NCBI RefSeq assembly: GCF_963855985.1
Contig: NC_087104.1
Location: forward strand, 1,178,001-1,242,000
Direction of reading: 5' to 3'
From: Ostrinia nubilalis
Taxonomy: Eukaryota > Arthropoda > Insecta > Lepidoptera > Crambidae
Length of the DNA stretch: 64,000 nt
Part shown: positions 50,011-61,736 of the stretch, piece after piece
How positions within the stretch are numbered: position 1 is the first letter of the stretch
Layout of the letters: each line of letters opens with the position of its first letter
Program-made: the position numbers and the translations under genes
The notes under the pieces: model-generated
Databases searched by the model: none
Told to the model about the DNA's origin: nothing
The model's input: only the letters and a program-made list of their open reading frames with translations

Positions 50011-50049
50011 CAAATGACGTCTAGTGCTGCATCATTGAAATTGCTTTTG

Positions 50050-50365
50050 TGATTTTACTATCTAAATATCTATCAACGCACAGCCTAAACCACTAGACGG
50101 ATCGGGCTGAAATTTGGCATGCAGGTATTTATTTATTTATTTAGGACAACCAACAAGATAGACACAAGTACAAGCAGAGGGGTTTACATACATATTTTTC
50201 TTAGGACTAGGTGCTATCTTAATTACAGGCTGCCACGGCATGCCAGGTAGATGTTATGACGTCCGCATCCGCTAAGAAAGGATTTTACGAAACTCCACCC
50301 CTAAGGGAGTAAAACGGGATCCACGCGTACGAAGTCGCGGGCGGCCACTAGTTGTCATCTGGGGG
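50050..50365 (+). mobile_element. Lep1/Helitron-like repeat with a nested fragment
   Basis: Begins TCTATCAACGCACAGCCTAA and GATCGGGCTGAAATTTGGC; ends GAAGTCGCGGGCGGCCACTA. The piece TTAGGACAACCAACAAG to TTAGGACTAGG (50138-50210) matches 10565-10640. Confidence 0.5.
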
Positions 50366-50424
50366 CACGGCAGTGCCCCCGCCAAGTCGAGCGCGAAGCA
50401 AACACTGCCGTACCATCCTTTACT

Positions 50425-50640
50425 GGAACCATTTCGCCGCATTTTCAGGCCCCTATTTGAGAACCTCTGGATAAGACCAGAACGCAGAAATTTTCGTCAT
50501 CTAGTAAGCTATAATGACATACTTAAAATCCAAAATTTTAAGTCTGTAGATCATTTAGTTCCGAAGTTAAGCGAAAGCAAAGTTTCGCATTTATGACACT
50601 CACTCACTGATGATCATCAAAATAGAACTAGTACTTCCCA
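50425..50640 (-). repeat. Dispersed repeat, inverse of 36955-37205
   Basis: TACCATCCTTTACTGGAACC to GACACTCACTCACTGATGATC. Confidence 0.45.
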
Positions 50641-51102
50641 TAAACTCAGAGAGCTGAAATTTGGTACAGAGTTAGGGTTTAATGGCCACTTAAAGGGAAA
50701 ACTATAAAAACTAGGAAAATCGAAGATCTGGAGTAACAACACCACATTCATAATCAATACTACTAACGCCACACCGGCACCGTGGTGTTCGCCTGTACCG
50801 CTCACCGCTAGATGGCGCTAGCACTTTGAGCGTTGATTTTCTGCACCGCGGTGTCCAGATTTTTTTCCTTTCTAGACCGCCCCGTCGATTAAGTTGAATG
50901 TTGTGTAATTTGAATTTGGTTGATTTCGTTTATTATATCGTGAGGTTCGCTAAGGTTAAGTTATTATTAAAACAATTCTGATTCGTTGTCCATTTTAAAG
51001 GTCGCTGTGTAGCCTGTGTTTAATATCGTAAAAAAAAATGTCGATAATATTAAAGGACGACGATGTTAAATAATTATGCCACATTCTACAAAAAGAAGTG
51101 AA

Positions 51103-51610
51103 ATCCCACCAAAAACATTCTGTAAAAAACTAGCCAAGTCTCGATGGAGCTGCTTGTTTATCTCTAAAAAGTAATGAAATCTAGACAAAGTCGTGCCAAG
51201 TCTATGGTTCTTTACTGCGATTTCTTTATTATTATAGTTAATGTTGTGTGACTTGGCCGTTGAACAATCTTTATTAAGATAATCAATAATCATGCATAAG
51301 TATTATTGAAATACGCAGCTTTATTAAGCCTACAATTGACTGGTTATTAAATCAATGTTTTCCAAGTGGCAATTTTCCATCGTCAATGGGTAGCGGTTCT
51401 GGCAACAGATTGGTGCAATGGTGTCATGGAGCACCTGGTTTTGTACCCATCAACGGCCAAGTCACACAACATTAACTATAATAATAAAGAAATCGCAGTA
51501 AAGAACCATAGACTTGGCACGACTTTGTCTAGATTTCATTACTTTTTAGAGATAAACAAGCAGCTCCATCGAGACTTGGCTAGTTTTTTACAGAATGTTT
51601 TTGGTGGGAT
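51103..51610. mobile_element. Foldback structure with 161-bp inverted repeats around a gene fragment
   Basis: Left arm 51103-51263 (ATCCCACCAAAAACATTCTG...) and right arm 51450-51610 (...CAGAATGTTTTTGGTGGGAT) are inverted copies that look identical. The 186-bp centre holds a LanC-like exon. No clear target duplication. It ends about 235 bp before the LINE. Confidence 0.7.
51329..51449 (+). pseudogene. LanC-like protein, single-exon fragment
   Basis: After TTTATTAAG it reads PTIDWLLNQCFPSGNFPSSM and GSGSGNRLVQWCHGAPGFVP. LVQWCHGAPG is the hallmark of eukaryotic LanC-like proteins (the WCHGAPG block carries a zinc-binding Cys). It stops abruptly at the right arm of the inverted repeat, so it is a captured or interrupted fragment, not a gene. 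Confidence 0.7.
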
Positions 51611-52654
51611 ATAACTCTTTAACGTTTCTAAATTCTATTGGATTAAGTATTTATTATTTTGAATATTTTATCTTCCTATTTTAACTTCGCTTGCTTCTTC
51701 TATTAATGGAACTCAAGATTTAGAGTTCTTAAACCACTCAACTATTTCTTTTCTAATTCTCATACTTTCTTTGACATAATAGGCAGGTATGATTTATAAT
51801 TGATAATGAATAAAATAATAATGAATGAAATAATGAATAATTAATCACGTTGTCGCCAGTGACCAGTGGCAGTACTCGTAAAGAAATGTCGTGTACAGTG
51901 AAATGTAACACTTGTAACATAGTGATCGATGAACTGCTATCCTACGTGCAAAACAAGGTATCAATCGCGGATGAAGAGAGCTTAGTGCGTATTTGTGTTT
52001 CGGCTTTCTCAAATGAACAAATAGAAAAATCGAAGAAACTGTTGTTTGACTCTGTGTCTACCGAGTTAAGAAGAATGATACGTAAAGGAAAGGGAAAAGA
52101 ACAGCGTGCTTTATTGGACATCATAAGCTTTTTCAAGGTAACCGACCCAGACGAATTACCAGTTTTTGTGGCCAGGGATTTACACAAACTACCACCCATA
52201 ACTTTCGATCATCTTGATGTCTCAAAGCTGTTAAAGGATCTGTTATTATTACAAACGGAAGTAAATATTATTAAATCTTCATACGTTACAACTGAACAAC
52301 TAGATGCAATCAAAAATGACTATCTTCAGCCTAATAAGATCACTTCATCATCACCACCTTTCTCGGCGGCAAAAATAAACATAAAAAGAGGCGCGTATCG
52401 TGATAGTGGCCCTATGGGCTTATCGCATTTGGACGACTCAATGTTCACTAGTCTCCAGAGAGAAAATTCAAGAACAACAGAATGTGAACATAACTTGCGC
52501 TACAGAAGTATTATCGATAAAGAGCAATGTGAGGGTAATACGGTCCCAAATGTACGCGATATTCAAACGACTAGCGGTTGCGGCGATGAAGACCGGTCAG
52601 CTGAGCGCGATGAGTCATCTGTGCAGGTTATCGCTAGTAAGACGAATGAACAGT

Positions 52655-52839
52655 CAAAGTCAAAGTCAAAGTCAAAATTTCTTTATTTGTTTAGACTAAT
52701 AAATAGTTCTTACAAATCGTCATTTTGCTCTTAAGGAGCCTCTACATGTCTCATAATCTTTTTACCCTACCAGCGCTTCGAGACCAACATTTGGCAAGTG
52801 CTGAGAAGAAGCGCCGCAACAAACTCAGTCACCACTGTG
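52655..52839 (-). mobile_element. LINE/SINE 3' end with (TTTGAC)n tail, copy 2, inside ORF1
   Basis: Near-identical to 37373-37587, minus orientation, flanked by CAGT. It puts a TAA into ORF1 at 52732-52734. Confidence 0.75.
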
Positions 52840-52992
52840 CAGTGCGGCCGGCCCGATGACTGCGTAGCGAAAAATGACTCTTATGCGCAGAAAATAAAGT
52901 CGTCAAAGGAATGGACTGTTGTAGAAAGGAAAGGTCGCCGTACAAAAAACCTCTTTCAGGGTAAAAGTGGCACGGTTGACGTGGATATGTTA

Positions 52993-53698
52993 CTGTAAAA
53001 GCTCGAATTGCAGTAAATCCTAAGATATTCCAGTAAAACCTAAGATCTACCAATTCCTAATGGTAAATGTCCCAAAAGGTTTGCGATTCGAACTCTTACC
53101 ACCATTTCGTTGGTAAATCTTAGGATTTACATTAATGGCACGGTAAATGTTGAAAAACAAAACATGTCATAACGTGCTCAGGGCATCTCATCATCATCAT
53201 CATCAGAAATTACTTCAATTGAAAAAAATCTAATCTATCTTAATATTAAAGTTGCCCTCTTGGTATTTCTAGTCGCTCACTTAGTAATGTAGTCGCACGG
53301 ACAAAATTTTAATATCTAAAATGGATTAAACATAACCGACTCTTTGTAAGCTCGTTCTGCATTTAATTAATTATTAATGAATATTCGTCGTTAGTTAAGT
53401 TTCGCTTACTCAAATTCATACCGCTCAAGTTATTCAAACAGTATGCCATCATCAGTCGCTAAGTTATTTTTTAGTCGATCGTTTTATAATTCCCCATGAA
53501 GAATTACTCATTGTTTTATTCCTAAAACCAACATCTATCAGCTGACAGAGGTAAAACCTAGCATATACTGAATTCGAATGGTAAAAGCTCGAAAAAATCG
53601 TGGTATTTTCAGAAATACTTACATTTACCAACTCATGTCGGTAAATCCTAAGACTTACACTTAAATCTTAAGATTAACCGTAGTTCGAGCTTTTACAG
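52993..53698. mobile_element. 706-bp TIR element, TA-flanked, inside ORF1
   Basis: Ends CTGTAAAAGCTCGAA and TTCGAGCTTTTACAG, flanked by TA. Subterminal motifs GTAAATCCTAAG and CTTAGGATTTAC repeat inverted. No transposase. The ORF1 frame continues across the insertion when one TA is discounted. Confidence 0.8.
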
Positions 53699-54023
53699 TA
53701 ACAGATACACATGAAAAGTTTAGAGCAGCTGATAGAAAAATACCGATGTTTATTACGAACGTTGATAAAAATACGATTGAATCAGACATCATTGACTATA
53801 TACAACGTAAAACGCATGAATCCGTTCAGCTAGAAAAAATATCGATAAAGCGGCATTGTGACCATAACGCTTATAAGTTTCTAGTATCGCAGTGCAAAAT
53901 GCACCTTTATCTGGACGAGAAGTTATGGCCGAAGGGAGTTATCTTTCGACGTTTCATTAATTTCAAGAATAAACGCATTTTCGAAACCGCGAAGGTGGAT
54001 AACGGAACTGAAAACAAAATTCA

Positions 54024-56816
54024 ATGATTCAAAACGTCCACAAATTTGTCACTTTTAACTGTAAGAATATTAAGAGGTCTACAGAAGCTATACGTGACCT
54101 TTGTAAAACCGCTGATGTGATATCACTACAAGAAACATGGCTGCTGCCGGATGAACTGCCGATGCTGAATACTATTAGTGACGACTTTGGGTGCACTGGC
54201 GTATCGGCAGTGGACACGACGGCTGGCATGCTGCGGGGTCGGCCTCATGGAGGAGTAGCGATACTGTGGCGGCGTAGTGTGTTTCAAGAAGTTAGTGTTA
54301 TTCAGTGCAATAATCCTCGATTGTGTGCTATAAAGGTTGTGTTAAAAAACAAAGCTTTCTTAGTGTTTAGTGTGTACATGCCTACGGATGCAGTGGTAAA
54401 CCTAACGGAATTTACGGATGTACTTAGCGCGGTGAGTGCAATTATAGATTGTTATAGTGTAGACTGTACCTATATTCTGGGAGACTTTAATGCGCACCCA
54501 GCGGAATTATTCTATAATGAGTTGCTAGAATTTTGTGTGGATCAAGAATGGCGCTGTATGGACGTTGAATTATTAGGTTTATCGTCAGAGACACACACTT
54601 TTATTAGTGAAGCGCACGGTTCCAAGCGGTGGCTCGACCATTGCGTAACTACTAGTGCAGCGGCCCTCTCTGTACTGAGAACTTATGTTCATTATGATGT
54701 GTTATGGTCAGATCATTTCCCTCTAGTAATAGAATGTAGTTTAGATGTTGTATTACCCAAGAAAATAGCCAAACAAAATGTAAAAGAGAACCGTATTTTA
54801 TGGGGAGAGAGAAACCCACAGGAGGTAGAAATGTATAAAAACGAATGTAATAGTAGGTTAAGATTAATCGACTTTCCAATTGAACTTAGTGACTGTTGTG
54901 ATAATATGTGTAGTAACATCAGCCATGTAAATGTCATTAACAAGTTTTATGACGACATTGTAAATACATTGAGAGAGTCAGCTATTTTGGCTCGTGAAAG
55001 TAAAAGACCTGTAAAGAAAGTAGTGGTAGGGTGGAACAAGTATGTAGCCAGGGCTCACGGGGAGGCTAGGCTTAAGTTTCGTCTGTGGGTATGGCATGGC
55101 AAACCCACCTCCGGTACGGCTTATAACGATATGTGTAACGCGAGGCGGCGATTTAAATCTAGAATGAAATGGTGTCAGGATAATGAAACACAAATCAAAA
55201 TGGATAAGTTGGCTTCCCATCACGCTAAAAACGATTTTAGATCTTTCTGGAAACATACAAATAGATTGCAATGTAGGCCCGGCCTCCCCGTGAGTGTTGG
55301 TGGGAAAACGGAGCCTGAGGAAATTGCTAACTTGTTTAAAGATAATTTTGTTGTTAAATCTCCTTTGGGACCCTCCCACTCTGTGCTGGATGCTGAGACT
55401 ATCGTGGAAAGGAAAACCCAAATTACTGTAAAAGACATTGTCTTGACCATAAAATCTATGTCTAGAGGGAAATCTCCCGGACACGATGGTCTCAGTATTG
55501 AACACCTAAAGTACGCGGGCCCCCATTTGCCCAGAGTTTTGTTTATGTTGTATAACTTTTGTATAAGTCATAGTCACTTACCGGATAAGATGTTGCGAAC
55601 AGTAGTGGTACCCATTGTTAAAAATAAAACGGCAGACCTTTCAGACATAAACAACTACAGGCCTATCTCTCTGGCAACGGTTGTGTCTAAAGTGCTTGAT
55701 AGCGTGCTTAATACACAGTTAAACAAATACGTTAGTATTCATGATAACCAGTTCGGGTTTCGACGTGGCTTGTCCACTGAGATGGCTGTTCTGTGTGTCA
55801 AGCACGCTGTCAATTACTACGCTAAACGTGGCACACCAGTGGTGGCGTGTTTTCTGGATCTTTTGAAAGCTTTCGACCTGGTTTCATACGATTTGCTCTG
55901 GAATAAACTCGAAAAATCTCAATTACCGAGAGAACTTTTGAATATCTTTAAATACTGGTATAGAAGCCAGGTCAACAATGTGAGATGGGATGGATGTATG
56001 TCTGACCCGTACAGGTTGGAGTGCGGGGTGAGACAGGGAGGGTTGAGCTCACCAACGCTCTTCAACCTGTACGTAAATGAGCTGATAGAGGAGCTCAGCG
56101 GCACCAGAGCGGGTTGCTACATTGATGGCGTCTGTGTAAATAATATCAGCTACGCAGATGATATGGTGCTTCTGAGCGCTTCCGTTTGTGGACTGAGGAA
56201 GCTCATGGCTATATGTGAGACATACGCTAAGTCCCATGGATTGGCGTACAACGTGCGAAAGAGCCAGATCATGGTCTTTGGGGAGGGAAGCAGGAGGCCA
56301 AACTTATTGCCGAGCGTCTTTCTCAATGGTTGTGAGATTCAGCGCGTAAACAGGTTTAAATATCTGGGCCATTTACTGACTCCTGACCTAAAAGATGGTG
56401 ATGATGTTGAGAGGGAACGCAGGGCGCTGTCGGTAAGGGCGAACATGCTGGCTCGTAGGTTCTCACGCTGTTCAAAGGCAGTAAAGGTAACTCTTTTCAG
56501 AGCCTACTGCACTAGCTTCTACACGTGCAGTCTGTGGGCTGATTGTTCGCGTGTGTCGTATGGCGCTCTGCGCGTCCAATACAACAACGCGTTCAGGGTG
56601 CTGATGGGGTTGCCCAGATACTGCAGCGCATCGGGCATGTTTGCAGAGGCGCGAGTAGATTGTTTTTACGCGACCATGCGGAAGAGGTGCGCCTCCCTGG
56701 TGCGCAGGGTTCGGGGCAGCCCCAACAGCATCCTGTCTATGATAGCGAGTAGACTGGACTGCCGTTATATTAATTACTGCTGCACTACATCCGCAGGAGT
56801 TGTGCAAAAAAAATAA
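54024..56816 (+). CDS. LINE ORF2: AP-endonuclease and reverse transcriptase
   Basis: 930 intact codons. The endonuclease is residues 1-235 with QETW (E37), GDFNAH (D154, N156) and SDHFPL (D230, H231), which nicks the target. The RT is about residues 475-760 with NYRPISL, FLDLLKAFD (D612), GVRQGGLSSP and YADD (710-713). The C-terminal domain holds Cys at the end. The ATG overlaps the ORF1 stop (ATGA), which suggests coupled translation. Could still be active in trans, though its own ORF1 is broken. Confidence 0.92.
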   Translation: MIQNVHKFVTFNCKNIKRSTEAIRDLCKTADVISLQETWLLPDELPMLNTISDDFGCTGVSAVDTTAGMLRGRPHGGVAILWRRSVFQEVSVIQCNNPRLCAIKVVLKNKAFLVFSVYMPTDAVVNLTEFTDVLSAVSAIIDCYSVDCTYILGDFNAHPAELFYNELLEFCVDQEWRCMDVELLGLSSETHTFISEAHGSKRWLDHCVTTSAAALSVLRTYVHYDVLWSDHFPLVIECSLDVVLPKKIAKQNVKENRILWGERNPQEVEMYKNECNSRLRLIDFPIELSDCCDNMCSNISHVNVINKFYDDIVNTLRESAILARESKRPVKKVVVGWNKYVARAHGEARLKFRLWVWHGKPTSGTAYNDMCNARRRFKSRMKWCQDNETQIKMDKLASHHAKNDFRSFWKHTNRLQCRPGLPVSVGGKTEPEEIANLFKDNFVVKSPLGPSHSVLDAETIVERKTQITVKDIVLTIKSMSRGKSPGHDGLSIEHLKYAGPHLPRVLFMLYNFCISHSHLPDKMLRTVVVPIVKNKTADLSDINNYRPISLATVVSKVLDSVLNTQLNKYVSIHDNQFGFRRGLSTEMAVLCVKHAVNYYAKRGTPVVACFLDLLKAFDLVSYDLLWNKLEKSQLPRELLNIFKYWYRSQVNNVRWDGCMSDPYRLECGVRQGGLSSPTLFNLYVNELIEELSGTRAGCYIDGVCVNNISYADDMVLLSASVCGLRKLMAICETYAKSHGLAYNVRKSQIMVFGEGSRRPNLLPSVFLNGCEIQRVNRFKYLGHLLTPDLKDGDDVERERRALSVRANMLARRFSRCSKAVKVTLFRAYCTSFYTCSLWADCSRVSYGALRVQYNNAFRVLMGLPRYCSASGMFAEARVDCFYATMRKRCASLVRRVRGSPNSILSMIASRLDCRYINYCCTTSAGVVQKK

Positions 56817-56945
56817 TAAAATTAATGAATAGTTTAGATGTTTCAACTATAATTATTACTAACATAGGTTAAGTCCTTTATAACTAACAAATAATGAGTC
56901 ATGTTACTTGAATAAATAAATTATATTATTATTATTATTATAATA

Positions 56946-57879
56946 AATTTCCCGATTATCTATTGAAATAAAATAATGATAACAAATTCTCAAAAGGACT
57001 AAAAGAGCTTTTAAGTACAAAATGTTACTACACTATATATAAAAGAATATCTAGATGATAAAATAAGTTGAGTGAGTATATTAATCTAATAATTAAAAAA
57101 GCCTCCTCTCTTATATTTTATATTTTTAAATTGCAGCGCCCAACAGGGTCCATAATTAACTGTATTATCACATTGTAACACGTATATTACTATAATGGAA
57201 GCAATAAACGTATTGAGTATTGAGATAAAGATATACAGTAGAATTTAAAGGAATTGTTTTATAAGAGTCCATTGGTTTTCAGTTTGATGGCTTTATCTAC
57301 GTCAAAATGAATGGACATTGTATTCGATTCCGAACTGAGATCGCCCTTTCCGATAATGCCGACGCGCACTTCTTCCGTTCTTTATTGCACGATTAAACGA
57401 AATTGAACAACACGGGAAGTTACTACGACATGGGGTTTCCCTTCCATCTCTTGTTCAGTTTATTTTATGAGCCATAAAAGGCATCTGCAATCTTTATTAT
57501 AATTTTATAGTAAGCATCGTTTCAATTTCATCTGATAGTACACACAATTTGGTTGTAAGGGTAAATACTTGTGATATTGTTCATATTATGAGCGTATGGT
57601 GTTCGGTTGGAGTAAGCTACTGTGTCGCTACGATACTAGATTATTGTGGACCTTGTAGAGATACGCTGAATTTCTCATTAGTTAGAATAGCAAAGAATAT
57701 TTTTTTATTTGCCTATTAATAGTTGCTTCGACTTAAAGCGAGTGAAAGAGCACAGTAGTTATACATATAAGTGTGTATACCATCACACTGTCCTCTCAGG
57801 GTAGGTAAGTATGCAATTCAATGCATTCCTCATAAAAAAGTTACTAGCGACTTGGTGGTTTTACTGTACCAAATTGGTA
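56946..57879. other. Non-coding stretch
   Basis: AT-rich, no gene or repeat recognised. Confidence 0.4.
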
Positions 57880-58012
57880 CGTTTCAGCCAATTGACGTCC
57901 ACTGCTGTAAAAGGCCACCCCCAAGGATTTCCACAATGTCCTTTCTTGCGCTGCCCGCATCCAGGTACCTACTTCCCGCGACTTTAACCAGATCGTCGGT
58001 CCACCACCAAAT
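57880..58012 (-). mobile_element. LINE 3'-end fragment
   Basis: Inverted: CGTTTCAGCCAATTGACGTC, then GCGCTGCCCGCATCCAGG and CCAGATCGTCGGTCCACC. Confidence 0.65.
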
Positions 58013-60304
58013 GTGTTCAAGCCCCACTTGCCTCATCAGCAAGTACTGAAAGAACTCCAAAGTGTCCCTTCAGTACTAATTCGTAACTGTCCATAAATTC
58101 AAGATAAAAACAAATCCTCTCTTAAATTCAATAAAAGTCTCCCGTTGCAAGCGTCCCGGGAAACAAGGCACAACAAATAAATAACGCGAACACTCAATAC
58201 ATTTCCTGGACATAGTCTCTACTGAGAATTTCTAGATCTTGCTGCGTCTGATTTATTGTCCTTATTTTCTTGTCATTCGTTGAAAATGGACAGATTTTAC
58301 GAATTCCTTACACCTGTTGTTCTAGGTTAAAATTGAGATAACTATGACTCTACCAAACCAACACCTAATAAGTTTTGTAATTTTTTTTTGGTTTTTGTGT
58401 TTTAATAACCTTTAAGATTCATTTCCTTTCCTTTTTTTTAATTCTGTAATAAATTTATAGAAGTTTATCTACTTACAAAAAAATGTATTTAGCCTGTACC
58501 TACATAATTAAGTAGCTAGAAAATTAGATAGATGGTTTTTGTTTAAATGCATCTTGTCTCTTGAGACATCTTAATTTTATTTTAACTTGAAGTTATGAAA
58601 TAAAATCAAAAACAAATCTTTAGATTAAAGAACCTTAAAATAAATGAAACTTATTTTTGTCTAAGTGATCAAAATTATTTATATTTTCTAGCCAGAAAAA
58701 AAGCTACTTAATTTCATTTTACATCTGTCAACTGCTTTCGAAAGATATTTTTTAATAAAACATTTACGTACAATACAACAAAACAAAAATAAAGCGAATC
58801 TTTTCACTAAGCAACTCGAGCTTTTATCTACTTGACATCAACGGGGAGGTCGTTTAAATGGAAGAAAGAGGCTAAAGGGCCCTTGTGAACGGAATAAGCA
58901 TACAAATAGCTCATTATGCTTTCTGAGCACCAATTTTCGTAATGAAATACATGGTATGTTTTGTCAAATGCGTTTATTATACGCATTTAAAAATAGTGAC
59001 TAAGTTCGTCAAGAGAGTTTCTTAGCATTTGGCCTTAATTATTGTCCCGTTGCAATGGTTGGGATGTGTGAAAGCGCTTTTTCAAAGCCTCTGTTCAGAA
59101 ATCGATTACGACATCACTAGCGAGCGCGCACATCACTACGCACGAAACTAACAGATAACAGTTGCGATCGCGCCCGGCGCCTACCCCACTTGACTACCAT
59201 TCCTCTAACCGCGAACATCAAATATTTGTATACGTTATTTCATGTTATAAACGCTGAGTATCGAAGAAAGCGAGTTTCAATCACAAATACATCACATCCA
59301 TCTACAGCCTCATTCCAAAAACTTAACTCACGTTATTGTGTTGAACACCTCTCCTAAATACAGTCAACAGCATATACTTAACTATACTTTTTAATGCAAA
59401 ATAGCCGTATTGCAACGAAATTGGCGCGCCTATGTTTTACTTGATGGACCGTCTTCTCTACATACCCGATATTTCTTTTACGATCAGGCTAACATTGTGG
59501 GTTGAATTCATGAAAATGAGAGTATTATGAGATTGAACTTAAATAACACTTAACTTTTGGTACCCTAAGTGGTCGTATGAAACCGCGGTAACAATAAAAT
59601 TGATTTCTATTGTCTCGATTCGTTCTCACTTGAAGGGTTAAATCATGATCATTATTTGTATTTCTACGGCTTCGTTCGTTCACATTGCTCCACATGAAAA
59701 TGCAGCGGAAAAGTTGCATTACATAATTACATCAGAGACAAGGACGGGTGCGATTTGCATCCCCTCCGGGTTGGGAGGGAGCGGGATGGCTTACTCCGCG
59801 AGTGCCACCACACGATTGGATTTTCTTAGATTGCACTGTGGAGGCACAGGCACTATGCAATTGATAAAACTATATGGAATACAATATGATAGAGTTATAC
59901 ATGATGATATTATCATACGTGATACTTTGCTGTATGAAGCTATGATTATGTAAAAGAGCTTTTTAAAAGCCTACTTGCAAAAATAAAATGAGTTTTATGA
60001 GATTTTTATGAAAAAACATGCCTAAAATAATATGAGTCCTGAAAGATTGCATTTAATTCTTGATTTTGTATAACCAAATCCTTTGAACTTTTTGAAAAAA
60101 AAAAAAAACATTAAATCTGAAGAACTGAGTTATCTTTCAAGTGACTGCAAAATTAGAGTTTTACTTAGTTCATTTATTTATTATCACTGAGTTACGCGCA
60201 CTCATTTCAATGGGGACTATGACGCCATAAAAAGAGCGCCCACTACCCTATTCGTTGTATTTTATTAAAGAATGATCAGTGACGAAGCATACTTCGAGGT
60301 TACT
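58013..60304. other. Non-coding stretch
   Basis: AT-rich; a small GC-richer patch at 59100-59210 (GCGAGCGCGCACATC). No supported gene; a 102-residue frame at 59645-59953 has no family features. Confidence 0.4.
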
Positions 60305-60400
60305 GAACCTTCTCTAGTTGGGTTTCAATGGAGAACAAGTTTACAGGAGTTGCAGTGACATTCAGTGTGGTGGGTAAGGTAGGTGAGATTAGTCCCAAAT
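60305..60400 (+). repeat. Dispersed repeat (GTTGGGTTT family), copy 4
   Basis: CTAGTTGGGTTTCAATGG, ACAGGAGTTGCAGTG and GTGAGATTAGTCCC in the order of 30640-30765. Confidence 0.4.
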
Positions 60401-61249
60401 CAGTGATGAGTTTTTATTTTAGCGCTGCAAAAATCACTGTTCTTGTCGTACAATTCAGTTCATAGTCAATTAATAATAAAGCATAGCAATAGAAATGCAA
60501 AAAACAGTGTTCTTGTCTCATAGCTCAGTTCATAATCGTGCCGTGTAACCCATGGCGACCCCACTTTGTCCCGAGCGCGGTCAAGTGGCGCGGACTAATC
60601 ACTGCATGCTATTTACAAACGTGCTATTTTCGTCTGCGCCTTTTAAAACCTCTTCCTGGCTTTTGCTGCGAGAATTTCAACTGGTAAATGTCTTGCGGTT
60701 TTGTTGGATGACAGACAGTATAAGGTTTAATGAAGCTTCTAATCTTATGGTTTGGGATTAAGTATAATTTTTTGTCGTTTGTGTACTTGTAAAAATAATT
60801 GACGTGCCCTGGCAGGCACGTGGTATCTGGATGTATAAGCCACCCACCACCCCATTTGACCCGTGTCAAACTAAGCCAGTGCTATTGAGTTTTTTCAATA
60901 GTCTTCACAAAACATCTCGAATTATAATGTAATTTTTCTCAATTATAAATAAATTATTTATTTTCGGACAGAGAGGTTGATTTAAAATGCTTACAATGTC
61001 CAAACTGGGAATTCGAAGTGAATTTTCAAGTTGTACCTACCTATGTCCCGTCCGAATTATTACGTATTTTTAACTACTGTTAGTCAGCTGATAGCCACTG
61101 TTACCCGAGACCTAAGAAATAAAAGATAATGAGAGATTACTTGGGTACATTCTTAACCACGAACTTTCGTAGTCTCTTCACAATTATCGTCTCAGTGCAA
61201 CAGTCACAGTCACTTTGAGCACTGCTGAGAAAGTTTCTTTTATTTATAT
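60401..61249. other. Non-coding stretch
   Basis: Two GTTCTTGTC...CAGTTCATA blocks (about 60440 and 60510) form a loose direct repeat. No gene recognised. Confidence 0.35.
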
Positions 61250-61328
61250 CATTATCAGTCGGCGACAAACTTTCGTCCGTCGGTCCCGTGACAAATCTCC
61301 GGAAGTGCCATCATGGCGCACAGTGAAG
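61250..61328 (+). promoter_or_regulatory. Possible initiator and first exon
   Basis: TCAGTC at 61257 matches the arthropod initiator TCAKTY. A GC-richer leader and ATGGCGCACAGTGAAG at 61313-61328, followed by GTAGAT, could be a short first coding exon (MAHSE). No second exon was found, and the downstream promoter element spacing is off, so this is weak. Confidence 0.25.
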
Positions 61329-61369
61329 GTAGATGCAGTGGTCTCAAAACACAATAGTATGAATGGATG

Positions 61370-61570
61370 GACTAGCTTTTGCCCGCGGCTTCACCCGCGT
61401 GAAATTCAGTTTGTCACAGATCGTCATAAATTTATAGCCTATATATGTTATTCTGGGTTATAAACAATTACGTTTCATCAAAATCCGTTCAGTAGGTAGT
61501 TTTTGCGTGAAAGAGTAACTAACATCCATCCAGACATCCAAACTTTCGCATTTATAATATTACTAGGATA
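61370..61570 (-). mobile_element. Lep1/Helitron-like repeat, complete
   Basis: GGACTAGCTTTTGCCCGCGG to TTCGCATTTATAATATTACT, with TCAAAATCCGTTCAGTAGG; inverse of the 12640 copy. Confidence 0.8.
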
Positions 61571-61736
61571 ATTGTAAATGTTCCTCAAAAAACTTCATAT
61601 TGACAAACAAAGAAAGAAATCCATACAGATAATCTTGAGACTGGTCAATGTTACATAGGCTTTTAGAGATAAAGTAGTAAGTAAATTAAATGGGAATTAG
61701 CCAGGCAAAGAAGAAGAAGAAGAGATAAAGTAGCCA

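Larger units (their letters stand above)
51886..54027 (+). pseudogene. LINE ORF1, interrupted by two insertions
   Basis: Three pieces in one frame: 51886-52654, 52840-52992 and 53699-54027, about 414 codons without the insertions. N-terminus MSCTVKCNTCN with closely spaced Cys, then a helical domain (EQRALLDIISFFKVTDPDEL, PVFVARDLHKLPPITF); middle WTVVERKGRRTK; C-terminal MFITNVDKNTIESDIIDYI and WPKGVIFRRF, a conserved ORF1 end of such LINEs. The host piece of each insertion plus its duplication is a multiple of three, so the frame stays the same, but stops inside both insertions truncate the protein. Confidence 0.75.
51845..56945 (+). mobile_element. Nearly complete LINE (CR1/L2/Rex1-like group)
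   Basis: About 5.1 kb: short 5' UTR, ORF1, ORF2 (APE endonuclease and RT), a 3' UTR of about 110 bp with AATAAATAAATTATATTATT, and a (TTA)n tail. ORF1 and ORF2 overlap by ATGA. ORF1 is broken by two insertions; ORF2 is intact. Clade is inferred from the RT sequence and the microsatellite tail. Confidence 0.85.

Noticed and set aside
54978..55505. 175-residue minus-strand frame
   Set aside because: Shadow of the intact LINE ORF2 on the opposite strand.
59645..59953. 102-residue plus-strand frame
   Set aside because: No recognisable family, splice context or supporting composition; likely chance.
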